DNA of 39,290 nucleotides from assembly GCA_003612285.1 (NCBI GenBank), contig RAYE01000055.1, positions 1 to 39,290 of the forward strand, written 5' to 3'. Positions 30,268 to 38,610 of this stretch are shown here, piece after piece. The notes under the pieces are model-generated. The model saw only the letters and a list, made by a program, of their open reading frames with translations. It made no database searches and had not been told where the DNA came from. Position 1 is the first letter of the stretch, and each line of letters begins with the position of its first letter. A program made the translations under genes and the position numbers. The stretch is from a bacterium D16-51 (GTDB lineage Bacteria > Bacillota > Clostridia > Lachnospirales > Lachnospiraceae).

Positions 30268-32145
30268 TTATACAAGTGCCTTATCCTTTGCTCTCGGTAT
30301 CTCCGGCACACCCTTTTCCGCAACAATGTAATAAATGCCTTTCTCCCGGTCTTTGGCTCTCTCCGCTTCTTTCAATGCTTCAATCTCTGCCCTTTTCTTT
30401 GCCTTAACACGTTCTTCATAAATCTTTTGTTTACCGCTGGCTTTCCGCTTTAAATAATTCTGATGCAGTTTTTCCTTTCGGGCTTCTTTTTTCCGCATTT
30501 CCTCTAATTCTTCCTCAGTAGGTTCTGGAACGTTCAGTGTAGGCGGTATGAACTGCCCGATAAGATTAAAATAAATATCAACTTTCTGCGTAGAATCAAT
30601 TCTTCCTTTCTGGTCACGCTCATGCACCACTATTTTTTCAATAAATTCATTCAGCATAACCGTAGATAATTCCTCAAATTTTTCATATCGTTCCACGATA
30701 GAGAGGAAACGCTTGGCAGAATTTTTCTCTTTCTCATAATTCATATGAGCCTTTTTATATTCTTCATTTTCCCTTATAAGCTGTTCCTGCTCTTGCTCAT
30801 ACTGCTTGGAAAGGGTTTCATACCGTCTGTCTGACAGTTTCCCCAATGCATTATCTTCATAAATCTTAGCAATCAGAATCTCCAATTCCCCGATTCGCTT
30901 CTCACATTCCACTGCACGCTTTTTCTGTGATGAATAATCTATGGTCTGCTTCTTTTCCAATTCAGCCTGTATCTCCTTTGCAAAAGCTTCTCTGTCTATG
31001 TTCGCATATTCAATAACCGCCCGTATCATATCAGCCACCAACTCCATCACATGGTCTGCATTAATACGGTGCTGTGTTTTGCAAAGTGTACCGACAGGCA
31101 CTTTACTATAATTGGCACAAGTATACTGCGGAATCCGCTTTCCATTATTTACTCTGTGGACATACATCTTGCCACCGCAATCAGCGCAATACATCAATCC
31201 TGTCAACGGATGCGCTTCTCCCCATCCGTCTGGATAGCGTCTCACCCGCCCCCGTATCCTCTGCACATTGTCATATGTTTCTTGGTCTATGATAGGCTCA
31301 TGGGTATTCTCAAAAATCAACCACTGGTCTTGGGATACATAATGGCTTTTCTTGTCCTTGAAATGCTTCCTTGTCTTGAAATTTACCGTATGCCCTAAAT
31401 ATTCCTGTTTAGCAAGAATATGGCAGACAGTGGAACTCCCCCAATGATAGGGGTCTTTGAATTTCCTGTTTTGGTACAGTCCTAACCCTCGCTGTGCCTG
31501 ATAATAGCCGGGGATTGGTATTTTTTCTTCTGACAGTTTCTGTGCTATCTGATATGGACCATATCCCTCCATTGTCATTCGGAATATCCTGCGCACTATT
31601 GCAGCGGCTTCTTCATCTACAATCCATTTCTCTTTATCTTCCGGAGATTTCATGTAACCATAAGGCGGACTGCTTGCAACATGCTTTCCTGCGTTCCCTT
31701 TGGCTTGGAAAGTGGACTTGATTTTCTTGCTGGTATCACGTGCATACCATTCGTTCATGATGTTTCGGAACGGAGTGAAATCATCTTCTCCGCTGAAGCT
31801 GTCCACTCCATCATTAATAGCGATTAGACGTACACCTCTTTTACGCATAGTTTCCATGTAAATACCAACCTGCAGATAATCACGTCCTAATCGGCTCATA
31901 TCTTTGATGCAGACAGTTTCAACTTTCCCATCTTCAATCTGCTCTAGCATAGCTTGAAAACCGGGGCGGTCAAAACGTGTTCCAGAAATCCCATCATCTG
32001 TAAAATGCCGGATATTTGCCAATCCGTTGCGTCTTGCATAATCTTCTAAAAGCTGTTTCTGGTTAGATATACTGTTGCTCTCCCCTTGCAATTCGTCATC
32101 ATGGCTCAATCTCTCGTATAATGCTGTAATTTTAGTCTGACTCAT
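30268..32145 (-). CDS. Large serine recombinase of element 2
   Basis: A 625-residue integrase/excisionase. The resolvase domain begins TKITALYERLSHDDELQGES with S14 the likely nucleophile; SRLGRDYLQVGIYMETMRKR is at about 95. The recombinase domain follows (GYGPYQIAQKLSEEKIPIPG at about 195). The zinc ribbon is MYCADCGGKMYVH (about 320), with a second Cys pair at CANYSKVPVGTLCKTQ. A coiled coil spans about 400-490 and the DUF4368 end is LNEFIEKIVVHERD. It differs in specificity from the recombinase at 12403: its borders use GG in the AAGK codons of virD4, not GA. ATG follows AGGAGG. It appears complete, and may still excise element 2. Confidence 0.94.
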   Translation of the reverse strand: MSQTKITALYERLSHDDELQGESNSISNQKQLLEDYARRNGLANIRHFTDDGISGTRFDRPGFQAMLEQIEDGKVETVCIKDMSRLGRDYLQVGIYMETMRKRGVRLIAINDGVDSFSGEDDFTPFRNIMNEWYARDTSKKIKSTFQAKGNAGKHVASSPPYGYMKSPEDKEKWIVDEEAAAIVRRIFRMTMEGYGPYQIAQKLSEEKIPIPGYYQAQRGLGLYQNRKFKDPYHWGSSTVCHILAKQEYLGHTVNFKTRKHFKDKKSHYVSQDQWLIFENTHEPIIDQETYDNVQRIRGRVRRYPDGWGEAHPLTGLMYCADCGGKMYVHRVNNGKRIPQYTCANYSKVPVGTLCKTQHRINADHVMELVADMIRAVIEYANIDREAFAKEIQAELEKKQTIDYSSQKKRAVECEKRIGELEILIAKIYEDNALGKLSDRRYETLSKQYEQEQEQLIRENEEYKKAHMNYEKEKNSAKRFLSIVERYEKFEELSTVMLNEFIEKIVVHERDQKGRIDSTQKVDIYFNLIGQFIPPTLNVPEPTEEELEEMRKKEARKEKLHQNYLKRKASGKQKIYEERVKAKKRAEIEALKEAERAKDREKGIYYIVAEKGVPEIPRAKDKALV

Positions 32146-32238
32146 AAATCAATGCCCTCCTTTCTGCCCTCGCCTTTATCCCGGCTATGCGGCTATATTT
32201 TCTATTTGTTTAATAAGTCTCTTTGAGCTTATAACACC

Positions 32239-32673
32239 CGCCGCCAGTTTGTATTTTTTATACTGCTTTACCGCAAAATGCTCCGGCTCTCTTTCCTCCA
32301 GCTCATCGAACATCAAATCAACGGGATTTTTAAATTCCTCATCGTCCTCCCTTGCTTCGCTGGCATTTATCATGTCAAGCAAAGTAGTGAAATTCTGTTC
32401 TTCCTCCACGCACTCATACCAGATGTACCCGATCAGTGCGGTGTAATAGAGCTTCTCGGCTTTCACCCAAAAATCCTCGCCGGATTGCTGCCCCTCCCCT
32501 TTGGTGTTTAAAATGATTGTGTTTACGAGTTTCAAAATATCCTTCTCGCTCCGGATATAAACGAGAGGGTTGTAGTGCATGGATTTCTTGAAGTTAATGG
32601 TATTCAGCACTTTCACCTGGTAGCTGTTCTTTAAGAGCATTTTTCCGCACTCTACTAACACTGTCCCTTTTGG
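32239..32673 (-). pseudogene. virD4: virD4 coupling-protein gene, upstream fragment (piece 1 of 3), 5' end missing
   Basis: Coding matches begin at PKGTVLVECGKMLLKN and run through VLNTINFKKSMHYNP, ILKLVNTIILNTKGEG and EDFWVKAEKLYYTALI to YKKYKLAAG at the GG core (32237-32238). Normal family members have about 190-200 residues before this point, with two membrane segments and the Walker A loop. These are lacking: only about 40 bases separate the fragment from the TnpW stop at 32713. A TTG at 32682 could start translation but is surely not native. This copy cannot be a working ATPase, even if both insertions were removed. Confidence 0.88.
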
Positions 32674-32712
32674 TAATGTCAAGTAGGGAATAAGAAAAAG
32701 TGTATCTTCTTA

Positions 32713-32898
32713 TCAATCGGTTACATTGTCCTTGTCGTTCTCGATAAGCCGCACTACCTTGTCCGTAAAGGTTTCCCGGCTCGTTTCGCTGAAATGGATA
32801 TGTATGTCAAAGGTGGTATTCCCTATCCGTTTCACAAGGTCGGGCTTCGCGTCCAGAGGGGCGGCGGTGCGGCTGGTCTTGCTGGTGTCATTGTTCAT
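32713..32898 (-). CDS. tnpW: TnpW family transposon-encoded protein
   Basis: A 61-residue protein (NNDTSKTSRTAAPLDAKPDL, then VKRIGNTTFDIHIHFSETSR, ETFTDKVVRLIEND). The TnpW core is clear. AGGAGAG precedes the ATG at 32898, and the gene overlaps the DnaC-like stop by 4 bases. In Tn1549-like elements it comes directly before virD4, and that order is kept here, although virD4 has lost its start. Confidence 0.88.
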   Translation of the reverse strand: MNNDTSKTSRTAAPLDAKPDLVKRIGNTTFDIHIHFSETSRETFTDKVVRLIENDKDNVTD

Positions 32899-33746
32899 AG
32901 GCTCTCCTTTCCGTTCATCAATCCTTTTAACCGTTCCATTTTCCCCTGTGCCGTGGATTTTCTGATGTTCTCCCCGGTGAAAAATACCGGGCAGCACATT
33001 TCAAGCAGACGGTCATAAATCCGGGCATGGGCGGTGTCCTCCGGGTGCTGCAATTCCTCCAGCGTGAGGTTTGTTGTGACTATCAGCGGTTTTTGGCTTC
33101 GGTATCGGCTATCAACTACGTTGTAAACCTGTTCAAGCCCGTATTCCGTGCCGCGCTCCATGCCGAAATCGTCAAGGATAAGCAGAGGAAAGCGGCAAAG
33201 GCGGTCTATGTATTCGTTCCTGCCCTTGTAGCTGGCGGCAAGGTCATTGAGGATAAGGGCAAAATTCGTCATGCACACGGAAATCTCACGCTCCATAAGG
33301 GCGTTGGCGATACACCCGGCAAAATAGCTCTTGCCTGTGCCTACCTTGCCCCATAGCAGATAGCCGATATTTTCCGCTTTCATTTCCTCCCAGTTCGCCG
33401 CATAGAATAAAGCCTTATCCATTTGGGGGCATTTGCCGTTGTCGTTCTCAAAAGTCCACTGGCGCATGGCGGTGTTGGAAAAGCCCCGGCGTTTTAATTC
33501 CTCCACGGTGTCGCGGTGCTTGCGCTCCCGGTCGGCGGCTTCCTGCTTTTCCCGCCGCTTGCGCTGGCAGTCACATTCTTTGGGGTGTCGGTCACGCCCG
33601 AAAAGGCTCTTTCCCTCGGTGAAATAGGCTTCTTTGGGCTGGCGGCAGCTCCCGCAGTATAAAAGCCCGTCCTCGCCCGTGTAGTCCTCCGGCTCTGGCT
33701 CTGTTTCTGTGGCAAGCCGGAAAATGGTGTTGTCATAATCGCTCAT
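32895..33746 (-). CDS. DnaC-like helicase loader of the outer module
   Basis: A 283-residue AAA+ protein. It has an N-terminal Cys motif YCGSCRQPKEAYF with a later CDC, Walker A GKVGTGKSYFAG (about 135), Walker B LLILDDFGME (about 190), sensor VTTNL, and arginine finger HARIYDRLLEMCCPV. It resembles the protein at 14312 in order and length but is encoded by much more GC-rich DNA, so the two are old relatives, not a recent duplication. ATG at 33746 has AGGAGG 8 bases upstream; a longer frame upstream is not needed. Confidence 0.9.
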   Translation of the reverse strand: MSDYDNTIFRLATETEPEPEDYTGEDGLLYCGSCRQPKEAYFTEGKSLFGRDRHPKECDCQRKRREKQEAADRERKHRDTVEELKRRGFSNTAMRQWTFENDNGKCPQMDKALFYAANWEEMKAENIGYLLWGKVGTGKSYFAGCIANALMEREISVCMTNFALILNDLAASYKGRNEYIDRLCRFPLLILDDFGMERGTEYGLEQVYNVVDSRYRSQKPLIVTTNLTLEELQHPEDTAHARIYDRLLEMCCPVFFTGENIRKSTAQGKMERLKGLMNGKESL

Positions 33747-33810
33747 AAAATCGTCCTCCTTGTTCATGGTCTTTTCCACGCCCTGTTTACAGGGCGTTGT
33801 ATCTCTGCTG

Positions 33811-34551
33811 TCAAAGGCTCTCGCCCTCCTTGTAGGAATAATCGGGGATTCCCTTTTTCTCCATTTCCTTTCGGTCACGCCCCGCCCACATACGGATAGC
33901 GGCGGCATGGTTGGCGTACTCTTTCCCGATAGCCGCCATGTACTCGCTCAATTCCTCAATGAACCGTTCCAGCCTGTCCGGGTATTCCCCTTTCAGTTCC
34001 GCATACTCGGATTCAGAGAGGAAAAGGTTTTTATATCTGCCATAGGGTGCGGGCTGCTCCCCACTCACTCCCATTAGTTGGCTCTCTTTTAGTTTGTTTA
34101 TATTTATTTGATTAGGGTAAAGTTTTCTTGATGTCATAGGTAAAGTTTCCTTTAGGTCTGATGTACAGTTTTCTTTATGACTGACATCAAGATTTCTTTG
34201 TGTCATAGGTAAAGAAACCTTTACTACTTCCGGCACTTTTACATAAAGGCGGTTCGGCGCGGAAAATCCCCGGCGTTCCCTCTCCAAAAGCCCGGCAGCG
34301 TCCAGCTCATTCAGTGCGCTTTGTATCGTCATGGTGCTTTTATCCAGTATTTCCGCTATCTCCGTAATGGGGTAGACAATGTATGTCCTGCCCTCGCTGT
34401 CCTGCCAGCCGTTCTTCTGTGAGAGGGCAGAACGGTCAAGGAGCAGCGCATAAAGCAGCTTCGCCGTCTGTGGCAAGTCCATTTTCAGCAGAAAACGGGG
34501 GTAGCGGAAAAACGGCGGCATTATTGTTTCAGTTGTGATGTATTCAGCTAT
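33811..34551 (-). CDS. repA: Replication initiator (RepA_N type) of the outer module
   Basis: A replication initiator with an N-terminal winged-helix RepA_N domain (EYITTETIMPPFFRYPRFLL, QTAKLLYALLLDRSALSQKN, IVYPITEIAEILDKSTMTIQ) and a C-terminal PYGRYKNLFLSESEYAELK domain that ends GIPDYSYKEGESL. The start is uncertain: AGGAGG at 34560-34565 is followed 8 bases later by ATA GCT GAA, where homologues begin with MAEYITTE-like sequence. An in-frame GTG at 34560 overlaps the ribosome site. ATA at 34551 is my choice, an unusual codon. It encodes about 246 residues. Confidence 0.8.
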   Translation of the reverse strand: MAEYITTETIMPPFFRYPRFLLKMDLPQTAKLLYALLLDRSALSQKNGWQDSEGRTYIVYPITEIAEILDKSTMTIQSALNELDAAGLLERERRGFSAPNRLYVKVPEVVKVSLPMTQRNLDVSHKENCTSDLKETLPMTSRKLYPNQININKLKESQLMGVSGEQPAPYGRYKNLFLSESEYAELKGEYPDRLERFIEELSEYMAAIGKEYANHAAAIRMWAGRDRKEMEKKGIPDYSYKEGESL

Positions 34552-34660
34552 GGTATTCACCTCCTGTCTGTGGCTTCTGTTACGCATTTAAAACGGCTTT
34601 TCCGGGGGTAAAGGATAAAAGTATCACATACCCATTGAGCAGCAGCCGGAAAGCCTTTAT

Positions 34661-35047
34661 TTACGGGGGTTCTTTATTTTCTAAAGCGTGACATTTCCCC
34701 CTCTGTTTCCGCTTGCGCTGTGCGGCTCTGGCTCTTTTCATTCGTCCGGCGCAGTCCGGGCAGTATTTCCCACGGTTCGATTTGGGGAGAAACTGACCGC
34801 CGCACTCGGTACAGCGTTTCAGTTCTGCCCGGTGCAAAAGGGCGGCTTCCAGCTTCCAGTCAAGGGGAAGAACAGCAGAGATAAACCAGCGACAGAGAAG
34901 CGAATAGCTGATACTCTGCACACATACACAAGGCTCTCCGTAGTCCAGTGCAATACAATTCCCGTTGTCATAGTTGCAGCACTCATGCACAAGCCGACAC
35001 GCCGCCCGGTACTGGCGGTAGTCCATGTAGGGGCGTTTACCGTTCAT
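34661..35047 (-). CDS. Cysteine-rich VLP domain protein
   Basis: A 128-residue zinc-finger-like protein. CRLVHECCNYDNGNC (about 14-28) and CVCVQSISYSLLC (about 36-48) form one Cys cluster. CTECGGQFLPKSNRGKYCPD (about 80-99) is a ribbon of two CxxC pairs. The C-terminus is strongly basic. It matches the cysteine-rich VLP proteins that follow the relaxase in Tn1549-like elements. It overlaps the relaxase end by 11 bases. Probable nucleic-acid binding, not proven. Confidence 0.85.
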   Translation of the reverse strand: MNGKRPYMDYRQYRAACRLVHECCNYDNGNCIALDYGEPCVCVQSISYSLLCRWFISAVLPLDWKLEAALLHRAELKRCTECGGQFLPKSNRGKYCPDCAGRMKRARAAQRKRKQRGKCHALENKEPP

Positions 35048-36668
35048 TATCCCGCCCCTTTCCGCGCCCCGGCTCACGCCTTAAAATCTGCTCAATGTTG
35101 CCCTTGACGGTCTGCAATTCTTTTGTGCGCTCCCTCTTTTCCCGGTACTCGTTGTAAAGGCGGTTCTTCTCCCTCATAAGCTGCTCAATCTCCGCTTGTA
35201 AGGTCTTGGACGCTGGAAGTTTGGTAATGCCGTTTGCCTTAAAATACCGGGTGGCAGCTTCGGCTATCATAAAATCGCTTTCGTGCTGCTCCCGGTAGTT
35301 TTTGCGGGCTTTCTCTGTTTTCTGTGCTTTCAGCCCGTCACGGGCGGGCTTGGTCTTGATGTACGCCAATAGCTGTTTCTGCAAGTCCTTTTTCTCCCGC
35401 AAGGTGCTTTCCACGGCTTTTAGTTCGGCATGGACGCTCGATAGTTCCGCGCTGGCGGCGGCAAAGGCGGCTTCCAGTTCTTCCGGGGAAGAAAAGCCGG
35501 ATTCCTCGTAAATGCTCATGGTCGCCGCCATTTGCTTTAGGTTGTGCAAAGTCGCCCATTTCTCGTAGCCTTTCCCCTTGCCCTCGGCTCTCTTGGCGGC
35601 TATGTCTACCATGCGCTGTACTCCGTCATTCTTCGGGGCGTTTATGGTGGCTTTGTTGCGCTGTAAGCGGTCTTTTATGCTGCGGGGGTATTCCTCTTTG
35701 GATAGGGGCTTTTCGGTGGCTCTGGCGGCGTTCTGTGCGTTCATGGTGAGTGCTTCCAGTACGGCGGCACGGTCAAAATCATCACCTAATTTCCGGGCGG
35801 TGATTGGCTTCGTCCTGTCCGGCGTGAGATAGCTCAACCTCCCCCGGCTCTCCTTAACGGTCACGCCCTGTTGTAACAGCTTCCCGGAGAAGTCCTCAAA
35901 AGAGATAGCAGAGGACAGGGCGGCGCGGATCGTGTGCCGCAGCTTCTCCTTGTCCGTTTCAAACTTGGTCTGTCTGGGCGGCTCTCCTTTGGCGGCAAGG
36001 GAAACATTTTCTTTATACAGTGCAGCTTGTCCTTTCCGCTTCGCCCAATATTCACGCTCGGTAATACGGTTCTTACTGCCATTGAGTAAATCAATCTGAT
36101 AAAGGTTTTCCCTGTGGCACATCTCCATGACTTCCGCTTTGAAATACTCCATAGCTGCGTCCGTGCAACGGTGCTTGCAGCCTTCCCTTGTGTCCGCTGG
36201 TCTTTCCATGTAGGGCAATAACGACACTTCCGCAATCCGCAAAGAATTGATTACGATATGCACATGAATGTTGCCGCTGTGGTTATGCCCGTCCGGGTGG
36301 GTGCATACAAGGGCTTGGTGTCCGGGGAAATGCTCTTTACAAAACTGCTCGCCTAACTGTTGCGCCCGGTCTACGGTCAAGCCGTTGTCGGCAGCGTCAC
36401 GAGGGTCAAAACTGATGATATAGTGGTGGCTCTTTACGTCCTCCCGTTTTTGGTTTTTGCCGTATTTCAGATTGGAGCGCATACACGCTATGGCGAAATC
36501 TTCACCGCCGCAATTCAGAGAGGAAATGCGGTAATCGTCACGGGGGAGAAGCCGCCCATTTTTATCAAGAGTGGGCTTCATGGTAAACTCGTCATGCTCA
36601 AAGGTTAGGTACTGCTCGGCAGCCCCATAATCGGCATTTTTAGAGCTGATATGTTTGAACGTTGCCAA
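35037..36668 (-). CDS. MobP-type relaxase of the outer module
   Basis: A 543-residue relaxase/mobilization nuclease (VirD2-like). It starts ATFKHISSKNADYGAAEQYL, with the likely catalytic tyrosine Y13 or Y19 in the first motif. The metal-binding histidines are in HPDGHNHSGNIHVHIVINS (about 140-158). A long coiled C-terminus ends in basic residues. I chose TTG at 36668, with TAGGTGAAG 4-6 bases upstream, because homologues begin M-ATFKHISSKN. It overlaps mobC by 29 bases. It cuts at oriT upstream of mobC and would be taken to the channel by VirD4, which is broken here. Confidence 0.9.
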   Translation of the reverse strand: MATFKHISSKNADYGAAEQYLTFEHDEFTMKPTLDKNGRLLPRDDYRISSLNCGGEDFAIACMRSNLKYGKNQKREDVKSHHYIISFDPRDAADNGLTVDRAQQLGEQFCKEHFPGHQALVCTHPDGHNHSGNIHVHIVINSLRIAEVSLLPYMERPADTREGCKHRCTDAAMEYFKAEVMEMCHRENLYQIDLLNGSKNRITEREYWAKRKGQAALYKENVSLAAKGEPPRQTKFETDKEKLRHTIRAALSSAISFEDFSGKLLQQGVTVKESRGRLSYLTPDRTKPITARKLGDDFDRAAVLEALTMNAQNAARATEKPLSKEEYPRSIKDRLQRNKATINAPKNDGVQRMVDIAAKRAEGKGKGYEKWATLHNLKQMAATMSIYEESGFSSPEELEAAFAAASAELSSVHAELKAVESTLREKKDLQKQLLAYIKTKPARDGLKAQKTEKARKNYREQHESDFMIAEAATRYFKANGITKLPASKTLQAEIEQLMREKNRLYNEYREKRERTKELQTVKGNIEQILRREPGRGKGRDNER

Positions 36669-37035
36669 CGGCTTCACCTACTTTCTGCAAGACTTCAAAC
36701 TTCAAGGCGGCAAGCTCGGCGGTGGCAGCTTGTACCTCTTTTGAGAGTGCGTTATAAGGTGCGCCGTACTCGTTCAGACAGCGGGCAATCTGGTTCAAGT
36801 TGCCGCCGATTTTCCCGTACTCGGCGGTTAGCTTTCCAATGGCAGATAACAATTCATCATTGACCGGGGAAACGGTGATAACCGGGCGTATGCTTGACTT
36901 GGTTAGGGCTTGCCGGATATATTCAGACTGGCTCATTTTGCAGAGGGTGACACGCTCGGAAAACTCGGCGTATTCTTCCTCGGTCAAGCGTGTCTTGATT
37001 ACCCGGCGTCGGTGGGGCGTGTTGTATTTTCTCAT
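36640..37035 (-). CDS. mobC: MobC relaxosome protein of the outer module
   Basis: A 131-residue ribbon-helix-helix accessory protein. A basic head NTPHRRRVIKTRLTEEEYAE is followed by SEYIRQALTKSSI and the MobC signature GKIGGNLNQIARCLNEYG (about 83-100). ATG at 37035 lies after AGGAGG. It overlaps the relaxase and is downstream of an oriT-like hairpin. Length normal. Confidence 0.9.
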   Translation of the reverse strand: MRKYNTPHRRRVIKTRLTEEEYAEFSERVTLCKMSQSEYIRQALTKSSIRPVITVSPVNDELLSAIGKLTAEYGKIGGNLNQIARCLNEYGAPYNALSKEVQAATAELAALKFEVLQKVGEAVGNVQTYQL

Positions 37036-37097
37036 GGCTGTGAACCTCCTTTCGTGGGTAGATTTTTTCAAGCGGCGCAAGCCGCAAAAAGGCGGGC

Positions 37098-37133
37098 TTG
37101 GGGTGGCAACCCCAACAAGATTCCCGCAGGACA
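37098..37133 (-). other. oriT: oriT candidate upstream of mobC (outer module)
   Basis: TTGGGGTTGCCACCCCAA (palindrome at 37098-37115) next to TGTCCTGCGGGAATCT (37118-37133) on the minus strand, about 65 bases before mobC. A GCGGCTTGCGCCGC hairpin follows. The 16-base block is nearly repeated before the other mobC (17132-17147). Confidence 0.5.
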
Positions 37134-37143
37134 AAATGAGCCG

Positions 37144-37310
37144 GTAGGCGAAATTTGGTACTGTGGTAGAATCTTGCTCTTAGTAACTGACGGATTCCGC
37201 TGTGCTGGCTTTTGTCGTTTTCCCCCGGCTTGCGTGGCGTGGATTCTGCCAATTTTGCGGCGGTGTTTTCTTCTGTAATACAGCCGGAAATAAGCAAAAT
37301 GGGCGCAAAA
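37144..37310. other. Non-coding leader of the mobilisation genes
   Basis: About 170 bases with no gene, between the oriT-like sequence and a terminator. It should hold the mobC promoter, but no clear -35/-10 pair stands out. Confidence 0.4.
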
Positions 37311-37343
37311 AAACAGGAAACCTTTTTCCTTGATTTCCTGTTT
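37311..37343 (-). terminator. Terminator after the winged-helix gene
   Basis: AAACAGGAAA (37311-37320) pairs with TTTCCTGTTT (37334-37343); on the minus strand Ts continue after the stem. Confidence 0.8.
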
Positions 37344-37377
37344 CGTATCTTCGCCAATAGCGGCGGTTATCCTGTTG

Positions 37378-37782
37378 TTATTCCCCGGAAGTAAACTTGT
37401 AGCCTATGCCTAAAACGGTCTTTATGTAAGTGGGGCGGCGGCTGTCCGGCTCTATCTTTTTCCGTAGATTGCATATCACATTTGTCACGTTTGACTGGCA
37501 GCTTTCGCTTTCCATGCTCCATACGGCTTCAAAGATTTGCGCCTTTGTGAACACCCTCCCCGGACTGGCGGCAAGATAGCAGAGTGCGCCGTATTCTAAA
37601 CGGGTGAGGTAAATGTCCGTGCCGTCTTTTAATACCCGGCGTTGGTGTAATCTGATTTCCAATCCCGGAAAAGTAAGCGCCGGGGAGTGGGGCGGCTGTA
37701 TGGCTTCCAGCGGTATCATATCGGCAAGGGCGGCTATGGCTTTCTCAACCGCTTTTTCTTCGGTGTCACTGAATGTAAGCAT
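37378..37782 (-). CDS. Orphan winged-helix (OmpR/PhoB C-terminal type) regulator without receiver
   Basis: About 134 residues. The C-terminal domain (about 40-134) is a full trans_reg_C winged helix: LTRLEYGALCYLAASPGRVF, VTNVICNLRKKIEPDSRRPT and GIGYKFTSGE. The N-terminal 40 residues do not form a receiver. The bases before it resemble the start of the response regulator gene at 23622 (GGAGGTGGT-TTTGT-GG-AAA), suggesting it descends from a full regulator by loss of the receiver. The start is unclear: an ATG at 37782 lies 22 bases from GGGAGG and a GTG at 37806 overlaps it. It likely controls transfer genes without phosphorylation. Confidence 0.75.
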   Translation of the reverse strand: MLTFSDTEEKAVEKAIAALADMIPLEAIQPPHSPALTFPGLEIRLHQRRVLKDGTDIYLTRLEYGALCYLAASPGRVFTKAQIFEAVWSMESESCQSNVTNVICNLRKKIEPDSRRPTYIKTVLGIGYKFTSGE

Positions 37783-37826
37783 GACTATTTTCCCGACAAA
37801 TACCACCTCCCGTTATGCAGCCCTTT

Positions 37827-38027
37827 TCAGTCAAAGCGGAACTGGAACAGGGCGGTGATAAGCCGCTGTTTTATGCTGTCCTCGGTGTCTGTGTTGACGT
37901 GTCCGTTTTCAAGGGCGGCAAAGCGGATTCTCTTGCTGTAATGCCGTAAAACCTCGTCCACGGCTTCCGGCTCTCCGCTGGTTGCCCGGACAATGGTTTC
38001 ATACGGTATAAGGTTAGGATTCCCCAT
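37827..38027 (-). CDS. HTH_16-type helix-turn-helix protein
   Basis: A 66-residue protein (NPNLIPYETIVRATSGEPEA, VDEVLRHYSKRIRFAALENG, DTEDSIKQRLITALFQFRFD) of the small HTH_16 family, which is always found beside a sigma-like gene in Tn916/Tn1549-like elements. ATG at 38027 has GAGGTG upstream and overlaps the end of the sigma gene by 14 bases. It probably partners the sigma factor. Confidence 0.88.
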   Translation of the reverse strand: MGNPNLIPYETIVRATSGEPEAVDEVLRHYSKRIRFAALENGHVNTDTEDSIKQRLITALFQFRFD

Positions 38028-38457
38028 GTAAAAGCACCTCCATTTCCTCCTGCAACAACTGCAAGGCACTGTGGATATAATGCCATGCCGTACTCTTGCA
38101 TTGCCCGTATAAATCCGCGATTTCCTGCTGTGTGTAATTCCCGAAAAAGTAAAGGTAAATGATTTCCCTCTTTTTCTCCGGCAAAGATAACAGGGCGGCG
38201 GCAAGCTCCCCATTGGTGAGTATGATTGTCTGACCGCAGATTGTAATGGGGTATTGTTCGTAGGGTGATTTGAGAGCTTCGTCTGATGTGCTTAGAGGGT
38301 AGAACTTTTCTTCTGTGAGGTATTCAAAGGATATTTCTCTTTGCCGCCGCCTGTTCCTGTCGCGCCATGCGTTGATAGCGGCATAGCGTATGACGACTTT
38401 GCAAAAGCCATTGAAAGAATACATGATGTGTTCCTTGTATGCTTCTGTGCAATCCAT
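38014..38457 (-). CDS. Sigma-70 family (ECF-like) regulator of the element
   Basis: A 147-residue sigma-like protein. The region 2-like N-terminal half has FNGFCKVVIRYAAINAWRDR. The region 4 helix-turn-helix is LPEKKREIIYLYFFGNYTQQ followed by EIADLYGQCKSTAWHYIHSA. This is the short type typical of conjugative elements, where it with HTH_16 controls excision and transfer. ATG follows AAAGGGGGAAA. It overlaps HTH_16 (ribosomal coupling). Confidence 0.9.
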   Translation of the reverse strand: MDCTEAYKEHIMYSFNGFCKVVIRYAAINAWRDRNRRRQREISFEYLTEEKFYPLSTSDEALKSPYEQYPITICGQTIILTNGELAAALLSLPEKKREIIYLYFFGNYTQQEIADLYGQCKSTAWHYIHSALQLLQEEMEVLLHGES

Positions 38458-38603
38458 AGAAATTTCCCCCTTTCTCCCACATGGGGCGGTGCTTGGTTTA
38501 CAGTTGCTTTTATAATTCAGAGGGGCAACAACATTGAGGCTGTCGCCCCTTTGATTATTGATTACAAAAAAGAACCGATAACCGCATTTTTTACTCTTGC
38601 GTG
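38458..38603. other. Gap with two hairpins upstream of the sigma gene
   Basis: There is no gene. AGGGGC/GCCCCT at about 38521-38550 forms a hairpin, and a CCGATAAC/GTTATCGG stem lies at 38575-38610 (see terminator). The promoter of the sigma gene must lie here. Confidence 0.4.
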
Positions 38604-38610
38604 TTATCGG
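38566..38610 (-). terminator. Terminator after the KTR gene
   Basis: CCGATAAC (38575-38582) pairs with GTTATCGG (38603-38610) and on the minus strand a TTCTTTTTT tract follows. Confidence 0.7.

Larger units (their letters stand above)
25534..32238 (-). mobile_element. Integrated mobilizable element 2 (GG-specific serine recombinase, MobQ relaxase)
   Basis: The borders lie in virD4 at a GG dinucleotide: minus-strand GCGGCGGG then TGTT at 32237-32240, and TTACTGG then CAAGACAG at 25532-25536. Joining the flanks gives the conserved AAGKTAK of VirD4, so the insertion is precise. The contents are TnpW, a small barrel-like protein, a relaxase with oriT-like repeats, DUF3847, a lipoprotein, two XRE regulators, an unknown protein and the recombinase. 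There is no secretion gene, so it is mobilizable and not self-transferable. It looks intact. Confidence 0.85.
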
